DNA of 64,000 nucleotides, from contig JAFXQK010000010.1 of the NCBI GenBank assembly GCA_017527205.1, positions 1 to 64,000 of the forward strand. The letters run 5' to 3'. Position numbers and translations under genes: made by a program. Position 1 is the stretch's first letter. Every line of letters begins with the position of its first letter. This DNA comes from Lachnospiraceae bacterium. GTDB taxonomy: Bacteria; Bacillota; Clostridia; Lachnospirales; Lachnospiraceae. This document shows, in pieces, positions 50,075 through 60,069 of the stretch. The notes beneath the pieces were generated by a model. That model saw only the letters and a list, made by a program, of their open reading frames with translations. It was not told the DNA's origin and did no database searches.

Positions 50075-50116
50075 AAGAGCCTTGAATGATAAGCGTTCAA
50101 GGCTCTTTCATTTTTT
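50075..50116 (+). terminator. Hairpin terminator after the second att copy
   Basis: AAGAGCCTTGAA (50075-50086) pairs perfectly with TTCAAGGCTCTT (50096-50107), followed by TCATTTTTT. It matches in place and partly in sequence the terminator after the real tRNA-Leu, so the element carries its own copy to restore the tRNA end on integration. Confidence 0.8.
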
Positions 50117-50191
50117 GAAAATATTAAAATCTGCTGCTGAGTAGGGCGGGAAAAACGCTGAGTGGATTGGGGAAGGCTTGTGGAATAAGGG

Positions 50192-51538
50192 TTATTTCGA
50201 CTCCAACGCCTGCCTTCCGATTTCCACGATATCTCGGCTGCCAAAGGTGTAGCAAGTGAGGTTTGTCTGCACCGTGTGCCCCAAAAGCTTCGCGCGGTTA
50301 GTAGGAGATACGCCCCTCTCATCCAAAAGCTGATTGACACCACGCCGAAAGACATAACTGGTTTTCCCCTGAATCCCAACACTCTGAAAAACGCTGTGGA
50401 CATACTCTGCATAGGCTTCAGGAAGGATAAAGGAGCCGTTAAGATGCGAAAAGACATATTCCGTATTGACTCCCTTGCTTTCCTGCATAGTCTTCACTTC
50501 CGTTAGGATGTCCATCATTTTTCGTGTCAGAGGGAAGTATCGGCCGCCTTTGGAGATCCCCTTTTCATTCTTTGTAACGGGAACATACTCATAACGGTTT
50601 TTCGCGGAACCGTTCTCCTTGATCTGGGCATGAATGTGCAGGGAGGGACTTCCCTGACTTCCACTTGGCGTTTTAATGTCCTTCCATCGAATGGCACACA
50701 ATTCACCGGGTCTGCAGCCGATCTCGGCATGAAGCCGGATCATGGCATCGAAATAGTAATAGCCTTTATTGCGCTTTAGATTCTTTCGCCTTGCGGTTTC
50801 GGCAAACACGGCGTTCCATTCTTCCTCCGATAGCAGCACATCCTCGGTTTCCCTTGCAGAAAGACTCTGATCGCACATTTCCAACAGGCGATTGTTTCGG
50901 ATGTTTTTGGCAGGATTATAGGAAATCCAGCCCTCATAAACTGCAGTGTCAAAAATGCGGTTCAGCAGGCTTTTAAAATTCAAAAATGCCTTTTTCTTTA
51001 GATCATTTTCCGCAACGAGCTTTTGTGCATGGCGTTCGATGTCCGCTGCGGTGATCTTTCGAATGTCCTGCACGGCAAATTCCTTTGAGATAAAGCGATC
51101 ATACTCGGATTCTATGTTCCGAAGGGTTTTCGTTTTGGTAGGATTCATAGACCGATAATCTGCCACATACATTTTCCAAGCCTTTCCCACGCTGAAATCC
51201 TCTGGCTGAATTTCCTTGGAATAATGCAAATAGAGCTTGTCGATCAATTCCTCGAGAGTCTTGGCCGTTATCGTTTTTTCGCCTTTTAACCTTGTGTAGT
51301 AATATTCTTTTCCATCGCGGTTTATGGTAATAATGGATCTCATGTCACCATTTCCCTTTACATGATACTTTTTTACAAATGATAGTTTCTTTTGATATTC
51401 TTGCTGTTTTCCTCTTTTCATTAGATTTTCTACGGCACTGGCTAGATGCATTATATCGTCTTCCGTACAGTTACTCAAGCAGTTTGCTAAGATTTCCAAG
51501 CCTTTATCCTCCATGTTTTCGGTTATGTCGTGTTTCAT
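50192..51538 (-). CDS. int: Tyrosine recombinase (integrase) of element 2
   Basis: 448 residues from ATG at 51538, with AAGGAGA 9-10 bases upstream on the minus strand. It aligns with the element 1 integrase over most of its length, including YEGWI, NPAK, EMCDQSLS and NKGYYYFDAM, and the catalytic GCRPGELCAIRW, YVFRRGVNQLLDERGVSPTNRAKLLGHTVQTN and TCYTF with the nucleophile Tyr. The N-terminal part differs more. Both should use the same tRNA-Leu core. No XRE repressor gene stands beside this copy. Confidence 0.93.
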   Translation of the reverse strand: MKHDITENMEDKGLEILANCLSNCTEDDIMHLASAVENLMKRGKQQEYQKKLSFVKKYHVKGNGDMRSIITINRDGKEYYYTRLKGEKTITAKTLEELIDKLYLHYSKEIQPEDFSVGKAWKMYVADYRSMNPTKTKTLRNIESEYDRFISKEFAVQDIRKITAADIERHAQKLVAENDLKKKAFLNFKSLLNRIFDTAVYEGWISYNPAKNIRNNRLLEMCDQSLSARETEDVLLSEEEWNAVFAETARRKNLKRNKGYYYFDAMIRLHAEIGCRPGELCAIRWKDIKTPSGSQGSPSLHIHAQIKENGSAKNRYEYVPVTKNEKGISKGGRYFPLTRKMMDILTEVKTMQESKGVNTEYVFSHLNGSFILPEAYAEYVHSVFQSVGIQGKTSYVFRRGVNQLLDERGVSPTNRAKLLGHTVQTNLTCYTFGSRDIVEIGRQALESK

Positions 51539-51701
51539 TTTCCAGTTTCTCCTTCCTGAGAGGTTTTCTCAAGATAATATAGATGCTACTTTATTTCTGT
51601 TCTTCTACTTTTGTGATTGCCCTTTGTTTATATGGGATTTGAGCGTTTTAGGTGGTTTTAACGAATTACTGTTTATGAACAAAAGCTATTAACTATTAGT
51701 C

Positions 51702-51850
51702 AGCAGATTTGAAAAGAATGACAGTAAATCAGAGTAAAATGACGGCGTATTTGATAAAGATGGCAACGAAACTGAAAGCAAAGGCAGCAGATTTGAAAGA
51801 AAAAAGCAGAGGATTTGACAAAGATGACGGCAAATTTGATAAAAATGTCA
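51702..51850. repeat. Degenerate 21-base tandem repeat (about seven units)
   Basis: Units such as AGCAGATTTGAAAAGAATGAC, GGCGTATTTGATAAAGATGGC and GGCAAATTTGATAAAAATGTC follow each other at a 21-base period. On the plus strand they read as a lysine-rich heptad repeat (ADLKRMT, AYLIKMA, TKLKAKA, ADLKEKS), with stops on both sides and no ribosome-binding site. This could be the remnant of a coiled-coil gene. The rest of the 500-base gap (51539-52037) is AT-rich with the promoter noted below. Confidence 0.65.
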
Positions 51851-51960
51851 AAGGGTTTGCATTTTGATTCAAATAGACTGTGGGCATGATTAAAAAAAAG
51901 AAAGCTTATAGATTTATGTTGATCTTTCATTTTAAAAAAAGAATAATTGTCCCAATTATA

Positions 51961-51989
51961 TTGACATTTGTCCCACATAGATTTATACT
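51961..51989 (+). promoter_or_regulatory. Promoter of the AAA+/protease pair with direct repeats
   Basis: TTGACA (51961-51966), a 17-base spacer and TATACT (51984-51989). The motif TTGTCCCA occurs at about 51947 and 51968, 21 bases apart (two helical turns), on either side of the -35, so it may be an operator. Confidence 0.75.
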
Positions 51990-52037
51990 GTAATTAAAGA
52001 ATATGAAATAGAATATCAGCACGAGAGGGATGAGACG

Positions 52038-53072
52038 ATGAAAAAGCAAAGTATTATGAATCTGGTAAGATATCATGTAGAGAAAAATGAAGAGGCTTTC
52101 GTTTCTGAAGTAGCTGAAATAGCAAAAGAATTTGATCAAAGTGGTGATTATGTCATGGCTAACTACCTTATGGAGCTAGTGTCAAGTGCAAACTATTATG
52201 TGCCGCAAAACTCCTATAAAAATTTGCGTTATTTAACCAAAGTAGATTATTCAAATGCACCGCTGTTACTTCCAGATATAATAGAAGAAGATGTTTTGGG
52301 TATCACGAGAGCAATTAGTGAAAGGTCGGATTTGACTAAATTTCTATTCTATGGAGCTCCTGGTACTGGCAAGACGGAATCCGCCTATCAAATAGCGCGT
52401 ATTCTTGGTAGAGATTTACTACGAGTTGATTTCGAACAACTAATTGACAGCAGACTTGGGGAAACGGCGAAGAATGTAACGGTTTTGTTTGATGAGATAA
52501 ACCATCTTTCTTATGGCAAAGTGATAATACTATTGGATGAGATAGACGCGTTGGTTTTGGACAGGGTAAATGGCAACGACTTACGAGAGATGGGTCGAGT
52601 GACTTCAACTTTTATAAAGGAATTGGATAGGATCAATGAGAATGTAGTGATCATTGCAACTACAAATCTATTTTCAAATTTTGACAAAGCAATAGTCAGA
52701 AGGTTTGATGCCACAGTTTCATTTGACAGATATTCAAATACTGACTTAATAGAAATTGCGGATGCATTGCTTTCTTCGTCACTAAAGAAAAATGCTAATT
52801 CAAAACAGGATATGAGATTGTTTAATAAAATTCTAAAAAATTTGGATGTAATTCCTTATCCAGGTGATTTGAAACAGATCATTAAAACGGCGGTTGCGTT
52901 TTCCAATGGAGCAAACGAATATGATTATTTGAGAAAAATCTACATGGCTTTGAACAATAATCGAGAAATAAATATACAAAAACTAAGCGATGAAGGATAT
53001 ACGACACGGGAAATTGAAATTTTGTCTCGTATTCCAAAGAGCAGTGTGTCTAGGAAGTTAAAGGAGAACTAA
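52038..53072 (+). CDS. AAA+ ATPase paired with a subtilisin-like protease
   Basis: 344 residues; GAGAGGGATGAG lies before ATG 52038. Walker A is GAPGTGKTE (Lys112), Walker B is VIILLDEIDAL, sensor-1 is VVIIATTNLF, and the arginine finger region is FDKAIVRRFD, all as in classic AAA ATPases of the FtsH/spastin type. A C-terminal ~40 residues (SDEGYTTREIEILSRIPKSSVSRKL) looks like an HTH. It lies 1 base before the S8 protease gene, so the two are co-translated. AAA/S8 pairs recur in bacterial defence islands; the ATPase may sense infection or present substrate to the protease. That role is inference. Confidence 0.85.
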   Translation: MKKQSIMNLVRYHVEKNEEAFVSEVAEIAKEFDQSGDYVMANYLMELVSSANYYVPQNSYKNLRYLTKVDYSNAPLLLPDIIEEDVLGITRAISERSDLTKFLFYGAPGTGKTESAYQIARILGRDLLRVDFEQLIDSRLGETAKNVTVLFDEINHLSYGKVIILLDEIDALVLDRVNGNDLREMGRVTSTFIKELDRINENVVIIATTNLFSNFDKAIVRRFDATVSFDRYSNTDLIEIADALLSSSLKKNANSKQDMRLFNKILKNLDVIPYPGDLKQIIKTAVAFSNGANEYDYLRKIYMALNNNREINIQKLSDEGYTTREIEILSRIPKSSVSRKLKEN

Positions 53073-53073
53073 T

Positions 53074-55326
53074 ATGAACCCATTACTTCAGGTAAAACTC
53101 AGATTTATGGGAGAAAAAAATAATCAAAAACCATCCGCAAGAAATCTGCGCGCAAAAGCAGAAGTTTCTCAGGAAAAGATAGATGAATTAATTGATAATT
53201 TACGCGCGGTTCTTAGATTTTACAAAGATAATTCTCGCATCACCGAAAAACTCATGGTTGACATTAGGTATAATGATATCATTGCGAAATCTAGTCGCGT
53301 GAAGGAAATACTGAAGCCTCAAAGACTTTCGACCAATGATACGGTTGTGGGAGCAAGGTTTTCAGATGCGGCAGAAGGAGAAGAAAATCATATCATTACG
53401 CACTATGTAGATGAGAAGACGGTTAATAAAACTATTGAGGAATTGTTAACGGTTAGGGATTTTATCCAAAAGAGATTGGGTGGCACGGCTACTGCTTTGA
53501 ATTTTAAGGAACCTAACAGTAGTATTGATTACAGTGGGTTTGAAATAGGAAAAGCCAAACTAAGGGATCTAGTTATTGATTGCTCTGTGGTAGAAAGCTT
53601 TGATGTTCCTCGAGTAACCAGTATACCTGAAAGAGATAACTTTTTGATTACGTTTTACAAGTCTGAACTTTCATTATCTTTGATACTTGAAAAGTTGAGG
53701 ATAGACAATAAACAATTGCCATATACGCCTTATGGGGATGATACGATTTCAGCTACTAAGGAACTGTTTGAAATTATAAATCAAAAGATACCATACATGA
53801 TATCCATGGTCTCGACAGATTTATCTTCAATTGTTTTGGAAGATTTATCTCCGAAACAAACACGGGACGAGTATGATATTCCTTCACCCCAAAATGAACC
53901 TGTAATTGGTGTAATAGATACCTTTTTTGATGATACGGTCTACTTTAGTAAATGGGTAGAGAACTATGATTACCTTGATGACATCGAAAAGTATCAGCAT
54001 GACTTAGATCAGAGAGAGCACGGAACCGAAGTGACATCCTTAATAGTTGATGGCCCGAGAATGAATCCATGGCTGGATGATGGCTGTGGAAGATTTAGAG
54101 TGCGGCATTTTGGGGTATGCTCCAATAGAATATCAACCGTCCGACTTGTTAAGAAGATTAGGGATATCGTGAATGACAACCCGGACATCCACGTGTGGAA
54201 TTTATCACTTGGAACCGATGATGAAGTGTCGAGAAACTTTGTTTCTTTTGATGCGGCAGCATTGGATGAAATACAGGCAAAAAAGAATGTGATTTTTGTA
54301 GTGTCCGGGACAAATGACAATCGCACAGAAAAAACTGACATGTTAAGGGTTGGTTCACCAGCCGATTCCCTTAATTCTATTGTCGTAAATTCGGTCAGAA
54401 GGGATGGGAAGCCAGCCAGCTATTCTCGTAAAGGTAATATTCTATCATTCTACAATAAGCCAGATGTTTCTTATTATGGTGGAGATTATGATGAAAGAAT
54501 TACTGCCTATACCCCATACGGAAGAGATGAAAAATATGGCACGTCATATGCGGCGCCATGGATTAGTAGAAAAGTATGTTATCTAATAGATGTCATGGGA
54601 ATGCCAAAAGAGATTGCAAAAGCATTAATTATTGACGCGGCGGCAAACTGGGATTATAAGGCCATGAAGCCTTTGTCAAAAATGGTTATAGGATATGGCG
54701 TTGTTCCCATCAATATCAGAAAGATTGTGGAAACGGAGAGCGATGAAATCCGCTTTGTTGTTTATGGAACATCCGAAGCCTATCGCACCGCTAATTACGC
54801 TATTCCAGTTCCAAAAGATAGTGATAATAAATATCCATATGTAGCACGCGCCACCTTGTGTTATTTTCCCGAGTGTTCCAGAAGGCAAGGAGTAGATTAC
54901 ACAGATAGAGAATTGTCATTAAAATTTGGACGGATTAAAGATGATAAAGGGACAATAATGGATATAAATGATAATGTCCAGGACGATGCTGAAAGTTGGA
55001 TGGATGAGCGACAGTCAAGAAAAGAGTTTCGTAAGTGGGACAATATCAAATTCATTTCACGGGTCGTAAAGAATAATAAACCAGTCAAAGCATATGATGA
55101 TCGCCTGTGGGGACTATCTGTGGTTTCTAAAGAGAGGCTTAGTACGCAAACGCGTACCCCATTGAATTTCGGAGTAGTTATTACTTTGAAAGAGGTAAAC
55201 GGAATCAATCGTATTGATGATTTTATAAAGGCATGTACACTGCGTGGATGGATTGTTAATCGAATAGATATAAAGAATCAATTGGACATTTATGCATCCA
55301 GCCAGGAAGAAATACGATTTGAATAA
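53074..55326 (+). CDS. Subtilisin-like (S8) serine protease of two-gene module
   Basis: 750 residues with no signal peptide, so it acts inside the cell. The catalytic residues are Asp282 in GVIDTFF, His316 in REHGTEV, Asn414 in VSGTNDN and Ser491 in YGTSYAAPW; the triad is complete. The N-terminal ~275 residues and C-terminal ~210 residues (strand-rich, RDELSLKFGR...) are unrecognised; the N-terminal part may act as inhibitor or sensor. AT-rich and low in the preferred codons of the host block, which fits a transferred gene. An intracellular protease with a dedicated ATPase suggests abortive-infection or regulated cleavage. Confidence 0.88.
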   Translation: MNPLLQVKLRFMGEKNNQKPSARNLRAKAEVSQEKIDELIDNLRAVLRFYKDNSRITEKLMVDIRYNDIIAKSSRVKEILKPQRLSTNDTVVGARFSDAAEGEENHIITHYVDEKTVNKTIEELLTVRDFIQKRLGGTATALNFKEPNSSIDYSGFEIGKAKLRDLVIDCSVVESFDVPRVTSIPERDNFLITFYKSELSLSLILEKLRIDNKQLPYTPYGDDTISATKELFEIINQKIPYMISMVSTDLSSIVLEDLSPKQTRDEYDIPSPQNEPVIGVIDTFFDDTVYFSKWVENYDYLDDIEKYQHDLDQREHGTEVTSLIVDGPRMNPWLDDGCGRFRVRHFGVCSNRISTVRLVKKIRDIVNDNPDIHVWNLSLGTDDEVSRNFVSFDAAALDEIQAKKNVIFVVSGTNDNRTEKTDMLRVGSPADSLNSIVVNSVRRDGKPASYSRKGNILSFYNKPDVSYYGGDYDERITAYTPYGRDEKYGTSYAAPWISRKVCYLIDVMGMPKEIAKALIIDAAANWDYKAMKPLSKMVIGYGVVPINIRKIVETESDEIRFVVYGTSEAYRTANYAIPVPKDSDNKYPYVARATLCYFPECSRRQGVDYTDRELSLKFGRIKDDKGTIMDINDNVQDDAESWMDERQSRKEFRKWDNIKFISRVVKNNKPVKAYDDRLWGLSVVSKERLSTQTRTPLNFGVVITLKEVNGINRIDDFIKACTLRGWIVNRIDIKNQLDIYASSQEEIRFE

Positions 55327-55547
55327 TTTTCGAAAAATAATGCTTAAATGATTTGATTGAAATAGGCAGAAAAGGGATAGTTGATTTTGTGACTTACTTG
55401 TTTGAAGAGTTATTATACGGAAATCATCATGCAAATAAAAGAAATTTTACGAAAAATTTGGAGTTCGAGATGGGGATATCTTTTTGCAATATAATATGAG
55501 ACAAGTTGCAAAAGGATAGCTGTTTTTACAGAGAAGGAGTTTTTGTT

Positions 55548-57047
55548 ATGTTTTTTTCGGAGTATTTTGAAATAGATGCTGCATTGCTTGAAACATATGG
55601 AGCAGTCAATATTTCTTTAGTTTGTGATATACCATTATTTGTAGATCCAATGCTAATATTTAACAGCGAAAAAGAAGAATACAAAAGTTTACACGCGCAA
55701 ATCATCAGGTATTTTCATTTTTGATATACCAAAGCACAAGAAGGACTTTCTGATAAAGAGTTAAAAGCATGGTTTAAATTTAATGAAGTGCCTAATAATT
55801 GGTTGGGATATTCATTGACTGGTAATAAAGGTGCTGCTTTAGGTAAACAATATGCAAGATTCCTTTATAGACATATTAGATTTGCAGTTAATAGCAATAA
55901 TATTTCAAAATCCAGGCATATTGAAAAAATCATGTTATTGTATGATGGTAGTGGGAAAGATAAAATTAGTGATTTGACGGTAAATCTAATAAAGGGTTTT
56001 TTATGTAGTTATACAGAGAAATTTGCAAAGCAATATATTGAACCAAAATATATCAAAAAAATGGTCGTTGAAAAAGCAGAGTTTAACTATGGAACGGAAA
56101 GCTTCGTAAGTAGAGAATATGAATTGCCATACATCGTAAATGAAAATGGAAAATGTGAGTATGTTCTCCTGACTCCAAAGGACATGCTTCGTGAGGACGA
56201 ACCAGCCATTAATCGTAAAGATTTTTTTGATAGTTATGACGATGTTAGAAAAGTTATAGATAATGAATCTCTTAGAGCTTATGTAAATAATTATATTGGA
56301 AAGGCAGTTTTTGATTATGAGAATAAACAGAAACAGAATAAGAAAGCCATTCTTGAAAGTAGCATTAGGAAAATTGAAAAACAGGCATTTAAGGAGTTGG
56401 TGAGGGAATATCCGATATTATACGATTATTATATTAAATATGTAGAAAATAATTCTGAGCAGGTGTGTATAGATGCCAGGGAAGAATGTAATGAAGAATT
56501 AATGAAGTTTTATGAGAATTCAAAAACTTTGATATCTATGTTTCATAAACTAGGATATATTTCTAATGAAAAGCTTGAAGCAAGAGAAGAAGCTAAATGT
56601 AGACTTAAGTTTTTTAAGCATATAATTGAGGATTGCGATGGGTATCGTGCCTTGTATTATAATGGGAAACAAATAGCAAAAGAAACAGATTTACAACGAT
56701 TATTTAAGCTTGTGTGGTACGGTACATCCTATAAAGTAGATGCAGAACCCAATAATGGTAGAGGGGAAGCTGATTTTATTGTTTCTAAAGGGAGTAGGAA
56801 TCAAAATATTATAGAATTCAAATTGGCTAGCAATAGTAAACTCGAACATGTATTTACACAAGTAAAAATCTATGAGGCGGCAAATTGCTCTGAGGGAAGT
56901 TTAATTGCAATTTTCTGTTTTTCAGAAGAAGAAATGTCAGATTCGATAAAAATGATTAACGATAAAGGTTACGGAACATCAATTGGAGAATCCATTTTTC
57001 TGATTGACTGTAGAAACGACAATAAAAAATCTGCTTCTATTGCATAG
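55548..57047 (+). pseudogene. Nuclease-like gene interrupted by one in-frame TGA
   Basis: From ATG 55548 (AGAAGGAG upstream), 58 codons (MFFSEYFEIDAALLETYGAV...) run to a TGA at 55722-55724. The same frame then continues without any other stop to 57047. The junction reads IIRYFHF-[TGA]-YTKAQEGLSDKEL, so protein-like sequence carries straight on. The 500-codon whole gene has a C-terminal PD-(D/E)xK-like core, GEADFIVSKGSRNQNIIEFKLASN. A one-base change from TTA or TTG (Leu) would restore it. Either it is a pseudogene by nonsense mutation, or the TGA is read through, or it is a sequence error. Internal restart would be possible at GTG/ATG codons after 55780. Very AT-rich. Confidence 0.8.
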
Positions 57048-57167
57048 AGTAGTTTGTTGTTATAATGATTACCAATGAAAAGATGACAAGCATCATCGAG
57101 TAGAATGTCTTGATGTATATGATTCTCAAATATGATGAATAGCCACGAGAAAGGATAAAACATCAAT

Positions 57168-60053
57168 ATGTTTGACTTTGGAAATGCAAATGATGGACAA
57201 CGGAAAGCAATAACTACCGCAGAAGGCCCCGTCCTTATTACTGCGGGACCTGGAACTGGTAAGACATATACACTTGTTCAACGAGCGATTTACCTTATAG
57301 AGGAATGCGGCGTAAAGCCAGAAAGCATTTTCATTGCCACTTTCACGGAGAAGGCGGCGAAGGAGCTCATTACGAGAATCACGAATGAACTGTCAGATCG
57401 AGACATCGTGGCGAACATCAATGAGATGTATATCGGCACATTTCATTCGCTCTGCCTTCGCATCCTAAAGGAGCATCTTGAATTCACAAGGCTTCGCAGG
57501 AACTACCGTCTTCTGGACGCCTTCGACCAGCAGTATATGGTATTCCAAAATATTCACCGTTTCCAAAATATACCGAAGGTGGGTATTGCTCTCCCGAACG
57601 GTAGTGCATGGAAACAATCGGAGTCCGTCTGCAACTATGTGAACAACCTATCCGAAGAATTGGTGTCGCCAGAAGAACTGATGTCTGATTCTGACCTATC
57701 GATTGCCGCTCTCGGACGGATGCTGAAAGAATATCGTGAAATCCTTATCGAAGGAAATTTGATGGACTTCTCGTCTATCCAGATCGAAGCTTATCATCTT
57801 CTCCAGAATAATGCCAAGATTTTGAAGGAATTGCGCTCCAAGATTACGTACATCATGGTGGATGAGTACCAGGACACGAACTTCATCCAAGAGCAACTTG
57901 TATTCCTTCTCGCTGGAGAGCGTAAGAACATCTGCGTAGTCGGAGACGATGACCAGGGCTTGTACCGGTTCAGAGGTGCTACCATCCGTAACATCCTGGA
58001 GTTTCCGCAGAAGTTTGCAGACGGCGAATGCCGCGTCATCCCGCTCGTCATCAACTATCGCTCCAACAGCGACATCGTTGATTTCTACAATGAATGGATG
58101 GCTACCACAAGCGGTGCGAAGTTCAAATTCCGCTGGGACAACTTCCGCTACGACAAGAAGATCGAACCTCACGAGAAAACTACCCTCCACAGTCCCACTG
58201 TCGTAAAACTTACCGGCGTGGACGATACGGACGAGTGGCACGATAAGATACTTCGATTTATCAACGACCTGAAAATCTCTGGCAAACTTACAGACTATAA
58301 TCAGATTGCGTTTCTCTTCAATTCCGTGAAGCATCCGCGAGTGACGGAACTTGCACGCTTCCTTGAGGAGAACCACATAAATGTATATTCGCCACGTTCG
58401 GATATGTTCTTTCAGCGTGACGAGATAAGACTTGCCCTCGGTTGCCTCATGCTGATGTTCCCACGCTATATCCAGGGCTTGGAGAACGGTGATTATACCT
58501 TCCTTCAGCCGGAGCATCTGACATACTACCGCAACTGCATCGTGACGGCGAACGAGTACCTCACGCAGCCGGAGAATTCTGAACTGCTTAAGTGGATAAG
58601 ACGCAGAGGCAAAGATCATGTCGGACTGAAAGGCGCAACAGACTACGCTTACTGCGGTTTGATGTATCAGCTATTTGAATTTCAACCATTCGCGGGGATA
58701 CTCGACACGGAGATGAATGTCGGTGTTGTTGACATCCGACCTGCAAGGAACATAGCAAAGCTGACTCAGATCATAGGTAAGTTTGAGTACCTCCACAGAG
58801 TGGACGTCTTGGATGCCGGAGAATACCGAGGCAAACGCCGAATCGATCAGAATACCGAGATGCTCTTTAATCTGTATCTCCGTCTGCTCTTTGATGGCGG
58901 CATTACGGAGTACGAGGACGATTCGGAATATGCGCCGAGCGGTTGCGTTTCCTTCCTCACCATTCACCAGTCCAAGGGGATGGAGTTTCCGATTGTTCTC
59001 GTGGATTCCTTGGCGAACGTACCACAGAAGAACACGAACGACCTCATGATGCAGATTGAGGATCGTTACTTCAAGCGTCCGGCGTTCGAACCGTATGATG
59101 TCACGAAGTATTTTGACTTCTGGCGTCTCTATTACACGGCTTTCTCCCGTGCACAGGATTTGCTGATTCTGACCTGCTGCGAGGACAAAAGAACGCCGAG
59201 CAACTACTTCAAAGATATCTATGGGGAACTGCAATCTGTGGATAGCCCTGAATTTGATATAAGGGAGTTTGATTTCAAACCGATAAAGGACATGAACATC
59301 AAGAATACCTACTCGTTCACATCACATATCACGGTTTACGAAACCTGCGCCCTGCAGTACAAGTTCTATAAGGAACTGGAATTCATGCCCGTTCGTGCGA
59401 ACGCTATGTTGTTCGGTACGCTCGTTCATGAAACAATAGAGGATATTCACCGCGCTGCAATTCGGCATGAGGAACAGACAATCACCGAGGAGAATGTCAG
59501 CCGCTGGTTTGATTCAAACTATGTTTCTCTGACGAAGACCGAGCATACTTACCTCGCCGGTCCCCAGCGTGAGGCCGCTTTGAAGCAGGTGCTTCGCTAT
59601 GTGGAGCGGCAGCACGGTGACTGGTCACAGATACAACAGGCAGAGGTCGATGTTTCCCTGGTAAAGCCGGACTATATCATCGAAGGTAAGATTGACCTAA
59701 TTCGCGGCGAGGGAGACACAGTTGAGATTGTGGACTTCAAAGCCGAGCGAAAGCCTGACATGGAGAAGATGCGAGAAAGGCTTGAGAGATACAGGCGGCA
59801 GCTTCATATATACGCACATCTCGTAGAGGAGCGCACCGGGCAGAAGGTTAGCAAGATGCACCTCTACTATACCGGCGAGGATGACGGAGTGCCGACAATC
59901 TCATATCCGTACACGAAATCAGCTGTGGAAGGAACGATGGCGGTATTCGATGATACGGTCAAGAAAATAATGAAGAAGGATTTCCACCGCTGCGCCGAGG
60001 ACCCAAAGGTCTGCAATGCGTGTGACTTTCGCTTCTACTGCAAGAATAAATGA
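57168..60053 (+). CDS. UvrD/Rep-like helicase with C-terminal PD-(D/E)xK nuclease and Fe-S cysteines
   Basis: 961 residues. Superfamily 1 helicase motifs in order: Q-motif DGQRKAI, motif I ITAGPGTGKTYT (Lys32), Ia TFTEKAAKEL, II VDEYQDT, III VVGDDDQGLYRFRGA, IV INYRS, V SFLTIHQSKGMEFPIVLVD, VI LYYTAFSRAQDLL. The C-terminal RecB-like nuclease has LFGTLVHETIEDIH, IEGKIDLI and VEIVDFKAE. Four Cys at the end (HRC-x6-C-x2-C-x5-C) match the iron-sulfur staple of AddB-type nucleases. It should unwind and cut DNA. First gene of the operon with the unknown protein, methyltransferase and helicase. GAAAGGA lies upstream. Confidence 0.92.
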   Translation: MFDFGNANDGQRKAITTAEGPVLITAGPGTGKTYTLVQRAIYLIEECGVKPESIFIATFTEKAAKELITRITNELSDRDIVANINEMYIGTFHSLCLRILKEHLEFTRLRRNYRLLDAFDQQYMVFQNIHRFQNIPKVGIALPNGSAWKQSESVCNYVNNLSEELVSPEELMSDSDLSIAALGRMLKEYREILIEGNLMDFSSIQIEAYHLLQNNAKILKELRSKITYIMVDEYQDTNFIQEQLVFLLAGERKNICVVGDDDQGLYRFRGATIRNILEFPQKFADGECRVIPLVINYRSNSDIVDFYNEWMATTSGAKFKFRWDNFRYDKKIEPHEKTTLHSPTVVKLTGVDDTDEWHDKILRFINDLKISGKLTDYNQIAFLFNSVKHPRVTELARFLEENHINVYSPRSDMFFQRDEIRLALGCLMLMFPRYIQGLENGDYTFLQPEHLTYYRNCIVTANEYLTQPENSELLKWIRRRGKDHVGLKGATDYAYCGLMYQLFEFQPFAGILDTEMNVGVVDIRPARNIAKLTQIIGKFEYLHRVDVLDAGEYRGKRRIDQNTEMLFNLYLRLLFDGGITEYEDDSEYAPSGCVSFLTIHQSKGMEFPIVLVDSLANVPQKNTNDLMMQIEDRYFKRPAFEPYDVTKYFDFWRLYYTAFSRAQDLLILTCCEDKRTPSNYFKDIYGELQSVDSPEFDIREFDFKPIKDMNIKNTYSFTSHITVYETCALQYKFYKELEFMPVRANAMLFGTLVHETIEDIHRAAIRHEEQTITEENVSRWFDSNYVSLTKTEHTYLAGPQREAALKQVLRYVERQHGDWSQIQQAEVDVSLVKPDYIIEGKIDLIRGEGDTVEIVDFKAERKPDMEKMRERLERYRRQLHIYAHLVEERTGQKVSKMHLYYTGEDDGVPTISYPYTKSAVEGTMAVFDDTVKKIMKKDFHRCAEDPKVCNACDFRFYCKNK

Positions 60054-60069
60054 GGAAGGGAGCGATGAT

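Noticed and set aside
55722..55724. TGA as selenocysteine codon
   Set aside because: The place is not a redox site, no suitable hairpin was seen directly after it, and the family context is nuclease-like; a nonsense change is simpler.
57696..58619. Minus-strand frame of 307 codons opposite the UvrD-like gene
   Set aside because: Antisense shadow; the plus strand carries all helicase motifs.
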